A DNA stretch of 64,000 nucleotides from Schaalia sp. HMT-172. Lineage in GTDB: Bacteria > Actinomycetota > Actinomycetes > Actinomycetales > Actinomycetaceae. The notes under the pieces were generated by a model. The model ran no database searches and was not told the origin of the DNA. It saw only the letters and a program-made list of their open reading frames with translations. Shown here in pieces: positions 9,092 through 17,342 of the stretch; within the stretch, counting starts at the first letter, position 1, and each line of letters opens with the position of its first letter. Location: positions 1,364,001 through 1,428,000 of the forward strand of contig NZ_CP130058.1 in the NCBI RefSeq assembly GCF_030644365.1. Direction: 5' to 3'. The position numbers and the translations under genes were made by a program.

Positions 9092-9772
9092 CTAGAGATC
9101 GGCGATCAGCCAGCGCCGCCACACCCGGGACGCGACCTGCCGCAGGTCCTCGGCGCTGCCGCAGTTGTCGATCCACACGTGCGCGATAGCGCGGCGCTGG
9201 CGTGACGAGGCCTGGGCACGGATGCGAGCGCGCGCATCCTCGGGCGACACTCCCCTGCCCTCCAAGCGCGCGATCCGCGCCTCGATGGGGGCGTCGACGA
9301 TGACGACGGCATCAAAACGCTCCGCCCCTGCCCCCTCGACGAGAAGCGGGACGTCATAGACCGCGAGCGAACCGGCGGGGGCGGCGCTCAGGATCTGCCA
9401 GGCGCGACGCTCGATGGCGGGGTGCGTGATGGCATTGAGGGCTGCGACGCACTCGTCGGCATTCTCACCGGCGAAGACACGACGCGCGAGGCCCGCGCGA
9501 TCGAGGGTCCCGTCAGGCCGAATCAGGTCCACCCCGAAGCGCGCGGCGACCTCAGTGAGGGTGCTGTGCCCAGGCTCCATGATCTCGCGCGCGATGGCGT
9601 CGGCGTCCGCGACGATGGCACCCAACGAGGCGAAGGCGGCGGTCACCGTGGATTTGCCGGAGCCGATCCCACCGCTGACCGCGACCACGCGGGAGGGGCC
9701 CTCTGTGCGCGCCGGGCCCAGTGGGCGCAGGAGCGTGGCGGAGCATTCTCCGTAAGAAAGCGACGTCGTCAT
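9092..9772 (-). CDS. coaE: Dephospho-CoA kinase
   Basis: This cytoplasmic enzyme catalyses the last step of coenzyme A synthesis, phosphorylating the 3' hydroxyl of dephospho-CoA. It has the P-loop AVSGGIGSGKSTVTAAF near residue 30 and the CoA-binding segment DADAIAREIMEPG. The ITHPAIERR motif and the lid region YDVPLLVEGAGAERFDAVVIV are also present. At about 226 residues it is a single-domain bacterial CoaE without the C-terminal extension seen in mycobacteria. The open frame reaches upstream to 9820, but the start at 9772 (MTTSLSYGE) has TACGCT 6 nt before it and matches family length better. It is divergent from brnQ. Confidence 0.95.
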   Translation of the reverse strand: MTTSLSYGECSATLLRPLGPARTEGPSRVVAVSGGIGSGKSTVTAAFASLGAIVADADAIAREIMEPGHSTLTEVAARFGVDLIRPDGTLDRAGLARRVFAGENADECVAALNAITHPAIERRAWQILSAAPAGSLAVYDVPLLVEGAGAERFDAVVIVDAPIEARIARLEGRGVSPEDARARIRAQASSRQRRAIAHVWIDNCGSAEDLRQVASRVWRRWLIADL

Positions 9773-9778
9773 GGCGCC

Positions 9779-9784
9779 AGCGTA
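9779..9784 (-). promoter_or_regulatory. -10 element of coaE (leaderless start)
   Basis: TACGCT on the minus strand is 6 nt from the ATG at 9772. It agrees with the pattern at other first genes here and is the main reason for preferring this start over 9820. Confidence 0.45.
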
Positions 9785-9861
9785 TCCCCCCTGCGGTTGC
9801 GCATACGTACCCTCATGCAAGAATTGGTCCTGTTAAAGCCCCCACAACACAGCGAGTAGCA

Positions 9862-11211
9862 GTGACGCACACAATCAACGACGATACCACCCAGCGCTCA
9901 GGTACCGCGGTCCTCATCGCGACCTCACTGACCCTCTTCTCCATGTTCTTTGGGGCCGGTAACCTTATTTTCCCGCCGATTATGGGCGCGTCCGCCGGCT
10001 CGAACTTTACCCCCGCGATCATCGGCTTCCTCATCGCCGGCGTCGCCCTGCCCGTCGTCTCCATCATCACGATCGCCCTGTCGGGCACCGACATGCGCGA
10101 CCTCGTCAGCCGCGCGGGCACGTACTTCGGCCTCGTTTTCTCGGTGCTGGTCTACCTCTCCATCGGAGCCTTCTACGCGCTCCCACGCACGGGGGCCGTC
10201 TCCTTTTCCACGGCCGTCGCACCCATTATCGGCACACAGTCCACCGTTGCATCGATCATCTTCAACCTGATCTTCTTCGCCATCGCCTTTTACCTGTGTT
10301 GGAACCCGACCAACATCATCGACAGCCTCGGCAAGGTGCTCACCCCGATCCTGCTGGGCCTGCTCGTCCTCCTCGTCTTCCTCTGCCTGGCGTCCCTGCC
10401 GGCTTCACACGACGCTCCCACGGGCGAATACGTCCGCAACCCTCTGGCCGCCGGCCTGCTGGAAGGCTACATGACGATGGATTCCATCGCGGCTCTGGCC
10501 TTCGGCATCATCGTCGTGACGTCGCTGGGGCACACGGGCGGCGGTATCGGAGCCAAGGTCGTTCGGCGTACCTCCACCGCGGCAGTGATCGCTGGGGCGC
10601 TCCTGGGCGTGGTCTACGTCGGCCTGGGCCTGATCGGGCACGTCATCCCCAACGCACAGAGCTACACGGACGGTGCGAGCCTCCTGGCCGATGCGGCGCG
10701 CTCGACGATGGGCTGGCCCGGTCAGATAGTCTTCGGTCTCATCGTGCTCACCGCATGCATGACGACCGCCGTAGGCCTCATCGCCGCCACGTCGGAGTTC
10801 TTTAACCGCTTGCTGCCCTCGATCTCCTACCGGGCGTGGATGATCCTCTTCACGCTTATCTCCTTCGTACTGGCATCCACGGGCCTGTCCTCAGTGCTGG
10901 CGATCGCGGTGCCGATCATCACCTTCCTCTATCCGATCGCCATCACGGTCGTCTTCATGACGATCGTGAGCCACCCCTTCCGCCTCGCCACGCCCGCGAT
11001 GTGGACCTTCCGCCTGGGCACGTGGACGGCCGCCGCCTGGTCGGGGGCGACGACGCTGGCGCAGGTCGGCGTCGCCACCGACCGAATCAACTCCCTGCTC
11101 ATGTGGAGTCCCCTCCAGGCCAACCAGCTCGGCTGGATCCTCCCCACCGTCGTCGCGGCATTGATCGGCGCGTGCGTTGACGTGGCGCTGTTGAAGCGCT
11201 CGGCGGCCTGA
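9862..11211 (+). CDS. brnQ: Branched-chain amino acid:cation symporter (LIVCS family)
   Basis: This permease imports leucine, isoleucine and valine with Na+ or H+. The product of about 449 residues has roughly twelve hydrophobic helices. It shows the family hallmarks SMFFGAGNLIFPPIMGASAG near the N-terminus, GAFYALPRTGAVSFSTAVAP, and the GYMTMDSIAALAFGIIVV segment. It ends shortly after the last helix with KRSAA. The open frame extends upstream to 9721, but those residues are not like a membrane transporter. GTG 9862 (VTHTINDDTTQ) gives the family's usual N-terminus. No clear Shine-Dalgarno or -10 element explains this start, so it is less certain than others here. It is a single-gene unit divergent from coaE. 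Confidence 0.94.
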   Translation: MTHTINDDTTQRSGTAVLIATSLTLFSMFFGAGNLIFPPIMGASAGSNFTPAIIGFLIAGVALPVVSIITIALSGTDMRDLVSRAGTYFGLVFSVLVYLSIGAFYALPRTGAVSFSTAVAPIIGTQSTVASIIFNLIFFAIAFYLCWNPTNIIDSLGKVLTPILLGLLVLLVFLCLASLPASHDAPTGEYVRNPLAAGLLEGYMTMDSIAALAFGIIVVTSLGHTGGGIGAKVVRRTSTAAVIAGALLGVVYVGLGLIGHVIPNAQSYTDGASLLADAARSTMGWPGQIVFGLIVLTACMTTAVGLIAATSEFFNRLLPSISYRAWMILFTLISFVLASTGLSSVLAIAVPIITFLYPIAITVVFMTIVSHPFRLATPAMWTFRLGTWTAAAWSGATTLAQVGVATDRINSLLMWSPLQANQLGWILPTVVAALIGACVDVALLKRSAA

Positions 11212-11554
11212 CCTGCGTCGACCACAGACCCCGCACGACATCGGCGAGCGGGATCTCGTTATCTGTACGACGAGGAACGATGTAACCCCGAGCAAAAGTC
11301 GCACGTAATTTACATCGGTCAGTTTTCAAGATGTGCTCAAAACGTTGCAATTCGAACGACGCGATTTCAGTGTTTGAAATACTCGCACGGGAATTACGTG
11401 CGAGATCGCTGAGCAACTAGGCCGGCCGATTGGAAGTCACCGCGAGGCCTCGGGGCCTGGCAGGGCTTCGGGACGAGGCACCGAGCGAAGCTCGCGGCGC
11501 GGACGGCGAGCGGGCCTCACGGCGGTCGGACATCTAACGGCACGTCAAGCAAAA
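11212..11554. other. Gene-free gap with AT-richer core
   Basis: Between brnQ and the rpsA terminator there is no convincing gene. The first part (11280-11400) is visibly richer in A and T than the surroundings and carries the nested inverted repeats described separately. The part from 11416 to 11550 is GC-rich with only short palindromes such as CGAGGCCTCG. A 105-codon minus-strand frame crosses the area but overlaps brnQ and has no ribosome site. Confidence 0.6.
11279..11404. repeat. Nested, mutually exclusive inverted repeats
   Basis: TCGCACGTAATT (11299-11310) is the exact reverse complement of AATTACGTGCGA (11392-11403). A second repeat, CTCGCACG/CGTGCGAG (11383-11390/11397-11404), uses the same right arm. 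A third, CGATGTAA/TTACATCG (11279-11286/11310-11317), overlaps the left arm. The arms compete, so an RNA from either strand could switch between two folds. No known family was recognised. Confidence 0.6.
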
Positions 11555-11590
11555 AGTGGTGGCCCCCAGGAAAACCTGGGGACCACCACT
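11551..11590 (-). terminator. Intrinsic terminator of rpsA
   Basis: The 16-nt arms at 11555-11570 and 11575-11590 (one mismatch, loop AAAA on the plus strand) form a strong stem. On the minus strand the stem is followed by a T-run (bases 11551-11555). It lies 54 nt beyond the rpsA stop. Confidence 0.9.
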
Positions 11591-11643
11591 CATGCGTTCA
11601 CTGGCGTGAACCGACGAGTTGAAGCTCAGTCTAAGCGACCGAT

Positions 11644-13080
11644 TCAGTTGTTCGTCAGCTTCTCACGCAGCGCGGCCAGCGCCTCGTCGGACGCAAGGGT
11701 ACCCTCGTTGTCGACCGGGGTCGAGTAGGAGGCCTGCTCCTCGATGGAGGGAGCCGCTTCGGCGTCCTCTTCGAGGGCCTTGCGGACCTGAGCCTTGTGG
11801 GCCTCCCAGCGGGCCTGAGCCTCGGCGTACTGGGCTTCCCACGCCTCGCGCTGAGCGTCGAAGCCTTCCATCCACTCCTGGGTCTCCGGATCGAAGCCCT
11901 CGGGGTACTTGTAGTTGCCGTTCTCGTCGTACTCGGCGGCCATACCGTAGAGCGAAGGATCGAACTCTTCGGAGTTCGGGTCCACGCCCTCGTTGGCCTG
12001 CTTGAGGGACAGGGAGATGCGGCGACGCTCGAGGTCGATGTCGATGACCTTGACGAAGACCTCTTCGCCGACCTTGACGACCTGGTCCGGCAGCTCGACG
12101 TGACGCTGAGCCAGCTCGGAGATGTGGACGAGACCCTCGATGCCGTCCTCGACGCGCACGAACGCGCCGAAGGGAACCAGCTTGGTGACCTTGCCGGGCA
12201 CAACCTGGCCGATGGCGTGGGTGCGAGCAAAGGCCTGCCACGGATCTTCCTGGGTGGCCTTGAGGGACAGGGAGACGCGCTCGCGATCCATGTCGACGTC
12301 GAGAACCTCGACGGTGACTTCCTGGCCAACCTCGACGACCTCGGACGGGTGGTCGATGTGCTTCCAAGACAGTTCGGAGACGTGCACCAGGCCGTCGACA
12401 CCGCCGAGATCGACGAACGCGCCGAAGTTGACGATGGAGGACACGACACCCGAGCGCACCTGGCCCTTCTGGAGGGTGTGCAGGAAGTTCGTGCGGACCT
12501 CGGACTGGGTCTGCTCGAGCCATGCGCGGCGGGACAGGACCACGTTGTTGCGGTTCTTGTCGAGCTCGATGATCTTCGCTTCGATCTCGCGACCGATGTA
12601 GGGGGCGAGGTCGCGGACGCGACGCATCTCGACGAGGGAGGCGGGCAGGAAGCCACGCAGACCGATGTCGAGGATCAGGCCGCCCTTGACGACCTCGATG
12701 ACGGTGCCGGTGACGACGCCGTCCTCTTCCTTGACCTTTTCGATCTTGCCCCACGCACGCTCGTACTGAGCGCGCTTCTTCGACAGGAGGAGACGGCCTT
12801 CCTTGTCTTCCTTCTGGAGGACGAGCGCCTCGATCTGGTCGCCCACGGCGACGACGTCTTCGGGGTTGACGTCGTGCTTGATGGACAGCTCGCGAGAGAG
12901 GATGACACCCTCGGTCTTGTAGCCGATGTCAAGGAGGACCTCGTCGTGGTCGACCTTGACGACAGTGCCCTCGACGATGTCGCCATCGTTGAAGTACTTG
13001 ATGGTCTCGTCGATGGCTGCGATCAGGTCTGCTTCCGAACCAATGTCGTTGATAGCGACCTGCGGCGTATTCGTGGTCAT
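11644..13080 (-). CDS. rpsA: 30S ribosomal protein S1
   Basis: This protein binds mRNA on the small subunit and is built from repeated S1 RNA-binding domains. Four S1 repeats are readable: GDIVEGTVVKVDHDEVLLDIGYK (near residue 37), GVVTGTVIEVVKGGLILDIG, RSGVVSSIVNFGAFVDLGG and GQVVPGKVTKLVPFGAFVRV. Each has the usual VHISEL or VHVSEL-type ending. A C-terminal acidic, low-complexity tail of about 120 residues (WMEGFDAQREAWEAQYAEAQ and onwards) is normal for actinobacterial S1. The 478-residue length matches relatives of about 480. The start MTTNTPQVAIND at 13080 has GGAG upstream; the open frame to 13152 is leader. A promoter with an extended -10 lies about 95 nt upstream and a clear terminator follows. 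Confidence 0.97.
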   Translation of the reverse strand: MTTNTPQVAINDIGSEADLIAAIDETIKYFNDGDIVEGTVVKVDHDEVLLDIGYKTEGVILSRELSIKHDVNPEDVVAVGDQIEALVLQKEDKEGRLLLSKKRAQYERAWGKIEKVKEEDGVVTGTVIEVVKGGLILDIGLRGFLPASLVEMRRVRDLAPYIGREIEAKIIELDKNRNNVVLSRRAWLEQTQSEVRTNFLHTLQKGQVRSGVVSSIVNFGAFVDLGGVDGLVHVSELSWKHIDHPSEVVEVGQEVTVEVLDVDMDRERVSLSLKATQEDPWQAFARTHAIGQVVPGKVTKLVPFGAFVRVEDGIEGLVHISELAQRHVELPDQVVKVGEEVFVKVIDIDLERRRISLSLKQANEGVDPNSEEFDPSLYGMAAEYDENGNYKYPEGFDPETQEWMEGFDAQREAWEAQYAEAQARWEAHKAQVRKALEEDAEAAPSIEEQASYSTPVDNEGTLASDEALAALREKLTNN

Positions 13081-13174
13081 GTAGTAGTTTCTCCGAAACG
13101 GACTGGATAGTAGATGGACAGTTCCAGCGCCTGCGGACGAATGCGGATGCACCTGTCCCTAGGCACCGTGGTTC

Positions 13175-13180
13175 AGTTTA
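13175..13180 (-). promoter_or_regulatory. Extended -10 promoter of rpsA
   Basis: On the minus strand TGC-TAAACT forms an extended -10 (TGN plus TANNNT). It predicts a leader of roughly 90 nt before the rpsA start at 13080. The -35 region is weak. Confidence 0.5.
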
Positions 13181-13251
13181 GCAGCCTTTGACGCGTAAAT
13201 GTGACGAATTTGGCGACAGTTTGCGTGGCGTGCGTCGCGTCGTCACACCGA

Positions 13252-15960
13252 TCAGTGCGCCGCGAGCTGCCACGACGCGCCGACGCCGACGGCGACGTCC
13301 AGCGGGACGGACAGCGTGACGGGCGACGCCATCTGTGCCCGGACGAGCTCTTCGACGGCGGCCTCCTCGCCGGGGGCGACCTCGAGGAGAAGCTCGTCGT
13401 GGATTTGCACGAGGAGGCGCGAGGCCAGGCCGGCCTCGCTCAGGGCGGCGGCGACGTCCATCATGGCGATCTTGACGATGTCGGCGGCGCTGCCCTGAAT
13501 GGGGGCGTTGAGCGCGGCGCGCTCGGCCATTTCTCGGCGCTGACGGTTCGTCGAGCGCAGGTCGGGCAGGTAGCGGCGACGTCCGAACATGGTCTGCGTG
13601 TAGCCGTCGGCGCGGGCCTGGGCGACGAGGCCTTCGAGGTAGTCGCGGACCTTGCCGAAGCGCTCGAAGTAGCGTTCTCGCAGGGCTGCGGCCTCGGGGA
13701 CGGGGATGCCGAGCTGGGCGGCCAGGCCGTAGGAGGACAGGCCGTAGGCGAGGCCATAGGAGGTGGCCTTGATGCGTGAACGCTCCTCGCCGGTGACCTC
13801 GGCGACGGGAGTGCCAAAGACCATGGATGCCATGGTGCGGTGCAGGTCCTCGCCGGAGTTGAAGGCCTCGATGAGCGCCTCGTCGCCGGACAGGTGCGCC
13901 ATGAGACGCATTTCGATCTGCGAGTAGTCAGCGCTCATGAGGGACTCGTAGCCCTGGCCCGCGACGAACGCGCCGCGGATGCGCATGCCGTCGGCGCTGC
14001 GCGCGGGGATGTTCTGCAGGTTGGGGTCGGAGGAGGCCAGGCGTCCCGTGGCCGCGGCGACCTGGGAGAAGGTCGTGTGGATGCGGGAGTCGGATGCGAC
14101 GGTGGCGGACAGGGAGTCGACCATCTGCTTGAGCTTGATGCGGTCGCGGTGGGTGAGAAGGAAACCGAGGAAGTCGTGCCCCGCTCCCCCGCTCTCCTCG
14201 GTCTTGGCCCACAGGTCTACCAGCGCGTCGGCGTTCGTCGTGTAGCCGGTCTTGGTCTTCTTGGTCTTGGGCAGCCCGAAGTGGTCGAAGAGGATTTCTT
14301 GGAGCTGCTTGGGGCTGGAGAGGTTGACCTCGCGTCCGGCGGCGGCCCACGCGCCGTCGCGGGCGGCCTCGACGTCGGCGCCGAGCTCAGCCGAGAGGTC
14401 GTCGAGGACGCGGGCGTCCGCGGCGATGCCGACGGTCTCCATCTGGGTCAGGAGGCGCGAGAGCGGCATCTCCATGTCTGTCAGGAGCGCCGTTTCGCCG
14501 CTCTCGTCGAGCGCCCGGCGCAGCTTGTCGGCCAGCGGGTGGAGCGTGGCTGTGAGGCGGCCCGCGCGCACCTGGGCGGCGGTAGGCCCCTCGCCGATCT
14601 CGCCGAGGTCGAAGAGGGCGTCTGAGTCGGCGTTTCCCTCCTCGATGGTCATGCCGAGCAGGCGCGAAGCCACGTCCTCAAGCTTGTGGGATCGCTGGTC
14701 GGGGTGGGCCAGGTACGCGGCGAGCATCGTGTCGAAGGAAGGCGCTCCGAGGGCCCATCCCCTCGATGCGAGGGCGTGACGCGTTCCCTTCTCGTCGTGC
14801 ACGATGAGGGACGAGGCCTGGGCGAGGACGGCGGTGAGCGCGCCCTCTTGCGCGGGGCTGAGCTCGGCTGGATCAATGACCAGGGCCTCGTCGGCGGTCG
14901 CGAGGACGATCCGGGAGACATCTCCTCGGGTTGGGCGCATGTCGCCTTGGACGAGGAGGGCGACAGTGGGGTGCGCGAATGTCCACGCGGCGATGTCGCA
15001 GTCGGCGTCGGCTAGGCGCACCTCAACCTGCGTCTCGGGCACGGCCTCCTCGGCGGGCTCGGCCGCGGGGGTCTGTCCCATGCCAATGCCGGCGACCTCG
15101 CGGACCTTGACGCGCAGGCGCCCGAACTCCAGGGAATCGAAGAGCCTGTCGATGGCCGCCACGTTGGTCGCGCGGCGGGCCAGGTCGGCGGGGGTGACCT
15201 CGAGATCCATGTCGGTCAGGAGGCGATTGAGGCGGCGGTTGCGCACGACGTCGTCCATGTGCTCGCGCAGGGCGGCGCCGCGCTTTCCACCGATCTCATC
15301 GGCGCGCGCCAGCAGGTTGTCCAAGCCGTCGTACTTGTTGATCCACTGTGCAGCCGTCTTGGGTCCCACACCGGGCACTCCCGGCAGATTATCCGACGTC
15401 TCGCCGACGATCGCAGCAATCTCCGGGTAGCGATGCGGCGGCACCCCGTACTTGGCCTCGATGGCCTCGGGCGTCATACGACGCAGGTCGCCCGGGCCCG
15501 TGCCCGGGTACAGGACGGTGACGCTGTCGGTCACCGTCTGGAAGGAGTCGCGGTCACCCGACACGACGAGGACGGTCGCTCCTTGCTGGCTGGCACGGTG
15601 AGCGAGCGTCGCCAAAATATCGTCTGCCTCGAAACCTTCGCGCGACAGCGAGACAATACCCATCGCGTCCAGGACCTCGCGGATGAGCTCCACCTGGCCC
15701 TTGAACTCCTCGGGGGTCGCCTCGCGCGTGCCCTTGTACTCCGGGTACTCCTCGGAACGAAATGAGTGCCTCGACACATCGAAGGCGACGGCCACGTGCG
15801 TCGGACGCTCCGTCTCGAGCAGGCGCGTGAGCATTGACACGAAGCCGTAAACAGCGTTCGTGTGCTGCCCCGTCGCCGTCACGAAATTGTCCGGCGGGAG
15901 CGCATAGAACGCACGAAATGCCATCGAATGGCCGTCAATAATCAGCACAGTGTCACTCAC
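13252..15960 (-). CDS. polA: DNA polymerase I
   Basis: This replication and repair enzyme fills gaps and removes RNA primers. The 5'-nuclease domain starts at once (VLIIDGHSMAFRAFYALPPD) and carries VSGDRDSFQTVTDSVTVLYP and the helix-hairpin-helix DNLPGVPGVGPKTAAQWI. The central domain keeps the exonuclease fold (SFDTMLAAYLAHP) but lacks the FDTE-type first catalytic motif, so proofreading is probably lost, as in mycobacterial PolA. The polymerase domain has SADYSQIEMRLMAHLSGDE (motif A), RSRIKATSYGLAYGLSSYGL (motif B) and QIHDELLLEVAPGEE (motif C). The start is GTG 15960 with TAGGGT 7 nt upstream. Upstream codons to 15981 are unlikely. The length of about 902 aa is normal. Confidence 0.96.
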   Translation of the reverse strand: MSDTVLIIDGHSMAFRAFYALPPDNFVTATGQHTNAVYGFVSMLTRLLETERPTHVAVAFDVSRHSFRSEEYPEYKGTREATPEEFKGQVELIREVLDAMGIVSLSREGFEADDILATLAHRASQQGATVLVVSGDRDSFQTVTDSVTVLYPGTGPGDLRRMTPEAIEAKYGVPPHRYPEIAAIVGETSDNLPGVPGVGPKTAAQWINKYDGLDNLLARADEIGGKRGAALREHMDDVVRNRRLNRLLTDMDLEVTPADLARRATNVAAIDRLFDSLEFGRLRVKVREVAGIGMGQTPAAEPAEEAVPETQVEVRLADADCDIAAWTFAHPTVALLVQGDMRPTRGDVSRIVLATADEALVIDPAELSPAQEGALTAVLAQASSLIVHDEKGTRHALASRGWALGAPSFDTMLAAYLAHPDQRSHKLEDVASRLLGMTIEEGNADSDALFDLGEIGEGPTAAQVRAGRLTATLHPLADKLRRALDESGETALLTDMEMPLSRLLTQMETVGIAADARVLDDLSAELGADVEAARDGAWAAAGREVNLSSPKQLQEILFDHFGLPKTKKTKTGYTTNADALVDLWAKTEESGGAGHDFLGFLLTHRDRIKLKQMVDSLSATVASDSRIHTTFSQVAAATGRLASSDPNLQNIPARSADGMRIRGAFVAGQGYESLMSADYSQIEMRLMAHLSGDEALIEAFNSGEDLHRTMASMVFGTPVAEVTGEERSRIKATSYGLAYGLSSYGLAAQLGIPVPEAAALRERYFERFGKVRDYLEGLVAQARADGYTQTMFGRRRYLPDLRSTNRQRREMAERAALNAPIQGSAADIVKIAMMDVAAALSEAGLASRLLVQIHDELLLEVAPGEEAAVEELVRAQMASPVTLSVPLDVAVGVGASWQLAAH

Positions 15961-15967
15961 ACATGCC

Positions 15968-15973
15968 ACCCTA
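15968..15973 (-). promoter_or_regulatory. -10 element of polA (leaderless start)
   Basis: TAGGGT on the minus strand is 7 nt from the GTG at 15960, and no Shine-Dalgarno is present. This supports the shorter PolA N-terminus. Confidence 0.45.
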
Positions 15974-15979
15974 GATGCC

Positions 15980-16456
15980 ATGACACACGATCACCAGACG
16001 AAACACACCCGCACCTCCAGGCCCGACCCCCTCGCGACAGGCGGCTGGGTGGGCGCCCACTGGCCGGGAACACTCATGGAGGCCACCGGCATGGAGGTGC
16101 TCGAACACTCGGCGGCGCGCACCGTGATCTCGCTGCCCATTGACGGCAACCGTCAAAGCGCCGGGATCCTGCACGGCGGCGCCTCCGCTGCTCTCGCCGA
16201 GACAGCGGCCTCTTTCGCCGCTCAGATCCACGCGCGCGAAACGCACCCCGGCAAGCAGGCCTACGCGGTCGGCACCGAGCTCAACGCCTCCCACATCAGC
16301 GCGGGGCGGGAGGGTACGATCACGGCGACGGCGACCGCCGTGCACCTGGGTCGTTCCTCGACCGTGCACACCGTCGACATTCGAGACGACGCGGGACGAC
16401 TCATCTCCGTCGCCCGTGTGACCAACCGCATCCTCGTGCGTTCCGCGCACGAGTGA
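15980..16456 (+). CDS. PaaI-like hotdog thioesterase
   Basis: This small protein of about 158 residues has the hotdog fold of acyl-CoA thioesterases. The core HGGASAALAETAASFAAQ contains the HGG motif and the catalytic acidic position of the PaaI/MenI class. The strand VGTELNASHISAGREGTITA and the C-terminal RSSTVHTVDIRDDAGRLISV complete the fold. It would hydrolyse a CoA thioester in the cytoplasm; a menaquinone-pathway substrate (DHNA-CoA) is possible but no men genes are nearby. The ATG at 15980 is chosen. A GTG at 15950, which has AATAAT 7 nt before it and overlaps the divergent polA start, is a credible alternative. It converges with pdtaR and shares a strong terminator with it. Confidence 0.87.
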   Translation: MTHDHQTKHTRTSRPDPLATGGWVGAHWPGTLMEATGMEVLEHSAARTVISLPIDGNRQSAGILHGGASAALAETAASFAAQIHARETHPGKQAYAVGTELNASHISAGREGTITATATAVHLGRSSTVHTVDIRDDAGRLISVARVTNRILVRSAHE

Positions 16457-16473
16457 GCGCGTCGTCAGACGAG

Positions 16474-16508
16474 GCAGGCGGGGAGAGTCGTTGACTCTCC
16501 CCGCCTGC
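16474..16508. terminator. Bidirectional terminator hairpin
   Basis: A perfect 16-bp inverted repeat (16474-16489 with 16493-16508, loop GTT) lies between the convergent thioesterase and pdtaR genes. It has no long T-run, but its strength and position fit termination on both strands. Confidence 0.7.
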
Positions 16509-16524
16509 GCCGTAAGGTCTGTGA

Positions 16525-17115
16525 TCAGTCGTCGACCTGGTTGATGACCGCGTCGGCAACCTCACGCATGGAGAGGCGACGATCCATCGACGTCTTCTGA
16601 ATCCAGCGGAAGGCCTCGGGTTCGCTCATGCCCATGTTCTTCATGAGCAGGCCCTTGGCGCGATCCACGCGCTTACGAGTCTCGAAACGGTCAGTCAGAT
16701 CCGCGATCTGATCCTCCAGGGACTCAATTTCCGCGTGACGCGACAGCGCGATCTCAACCGCGGGAATCAGGTCGGAGGGACTGAAGGGCTTGACCACGTA
16801 GGCCATGGCGCCCGCGTCGCGGGCGCGCTCGACCAGCTCGGTCTGGGAGAAGGCGGTCAGCATAACCACCGCGCAGGACAGCTCCTGCAGGATCTTCTCG
16901 GCCGCCGTGATGCCATCCATCTTCGGCATTTTGACGTCCATCACACACAGGTCGGGCTCCAGCTCCAGCGCCAGCTCGACTGCTTCTTCACCGTCGGCAG
17001 CTTCGCCGACGACCTCGAACCCCGCCTGGGTCAGAGTCTCAACGATATCGAGACGAATCAGCCCCTCATCCTCGGCGACGAGGACGCGACGCGGTTCAGC
17101 CTGCTCTTCACTCAT
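16525..17115 (-). CDS. pdtaR: ANTAR-domain response regulator, PdtaR-type
   Basis: This two-domain regulator has 196 residues. The receiver domain shows VLVAEDEGLIRLDIVETL, the phosphoacceptor aspartate in DLCVMDVKMPKMDG and the switch lysine in AYVVKPFSPSDL. A coiled linker leads to the C-terminal ANTAR domain (KRVDRAKGLLMKNMGMSEPE, then SMREVADAVI). ANTAR proteins bind paired hairpins in nascent RNA and prevent termination, and the mycobacterial homologue Rv1626 acts with a histidine kinase. No kinase gene is adjacent here. The start at 17115 has GAGG 9 nt upstream; the in-frame ATG at 17121 is too close to that site. The longer open frame to 17379 runs through the tRNA gene on the other strand and is not real. 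Confidence 0.95.
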   Translation of the reverse strand: MSEEQAEPRRVLVAEDEGLIRLDIVETLTQAGFEVVGEAADGEEAVELALELEPDLCVMDVKMPKMDGITAAEKILQELSCAVVMLTAFSQTELVERARDAGAMAYVVKPFSPSDLIPAVEIALSRHAEIESLEDQIADLTDRFETRKRVDRAKGLLMKNMGMSEPEAFRWIQKTSMDRRLSMREVADAVINQVDD

Positions 17116-17131
17116 TGTCATATTCCTCAGT

Positions 17132-17160
17132 TTGATCGGTGTGCTCAGCTGTTCTATTGT
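17132..17160 (+). promoter_or_regulatory. Promoter of the tRNA-Leu gene
   Basis: TTGATC (17132-17137) and TATTGT (17155-17160) are separated by exactly 17 nt. They predict transcription from about 17167, 13 nt before the tRNA. This is one of the best sigma-70-type promoters in the window. Confidence 0.75.
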
Positions 17161-17179
17161 GGTTCTCGCACACGCGAAA

Positions 17180-17253
17180 GCCCCGATAGCCCAACTGGCA
17201 GAGGCGGTCGGCTCAAACCCGGCTTGTTGTGGGTTCGAATCCCACTCGGGGTA
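17180..17253 (+). tRNA. tRNA-Leu (anticodon CAA), short variable loop
   Basis: The sequence folds as a 74-nt tRNA. The acceptor stem is GCCCCGA with TCGGGGT and discriminator A73. The D arm has a 3-bp stem GCC/GGC and a Leu-like loop ending GGCAGA. The anticodon stem is GTCGG/CCGGC with loop CTCAAAC, so the anticodon is CAA, which reads UUG leucine codons. The T arm is GTGGG-TTCGAAT-CCCAC. The variable region is only 5 nt (TTGTT), whereas bacterial leucine tRNAs normally carry a long variable arm. The 3' CCA is not encoded (CCG follows). I believe similar short-arm CAA tRNAs occur next to ANTAR regulators in other actinobacteria, but that is recollection, not evidence from here. Confidence 0.88.
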
Positions 17254-17342
17254 CCGCCACTGGAGTACGTGCTCCATGGTACCGGCAAACAGGTACTGGC
17301 GCGACGCTGGAACCGTTATTGATACGAGTTGTCGCATCGCAG

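Noticed and set aside
11099-11416. A 105-codon minus-strand frame in the brnQ-rpsA gap
   Set aside because: It overlaps the brnQ 3' end, has no ribosome site or -10 element, and its translation has no recognisable pattern.
17270-17290. TGGTACCGGC after the tRNA as a T-box core
   Set aside because: The T-box core needs TGGNACCGCG with a specifier loop and a terminator upstream of a synthetase or amino acid gene; none of these is present.
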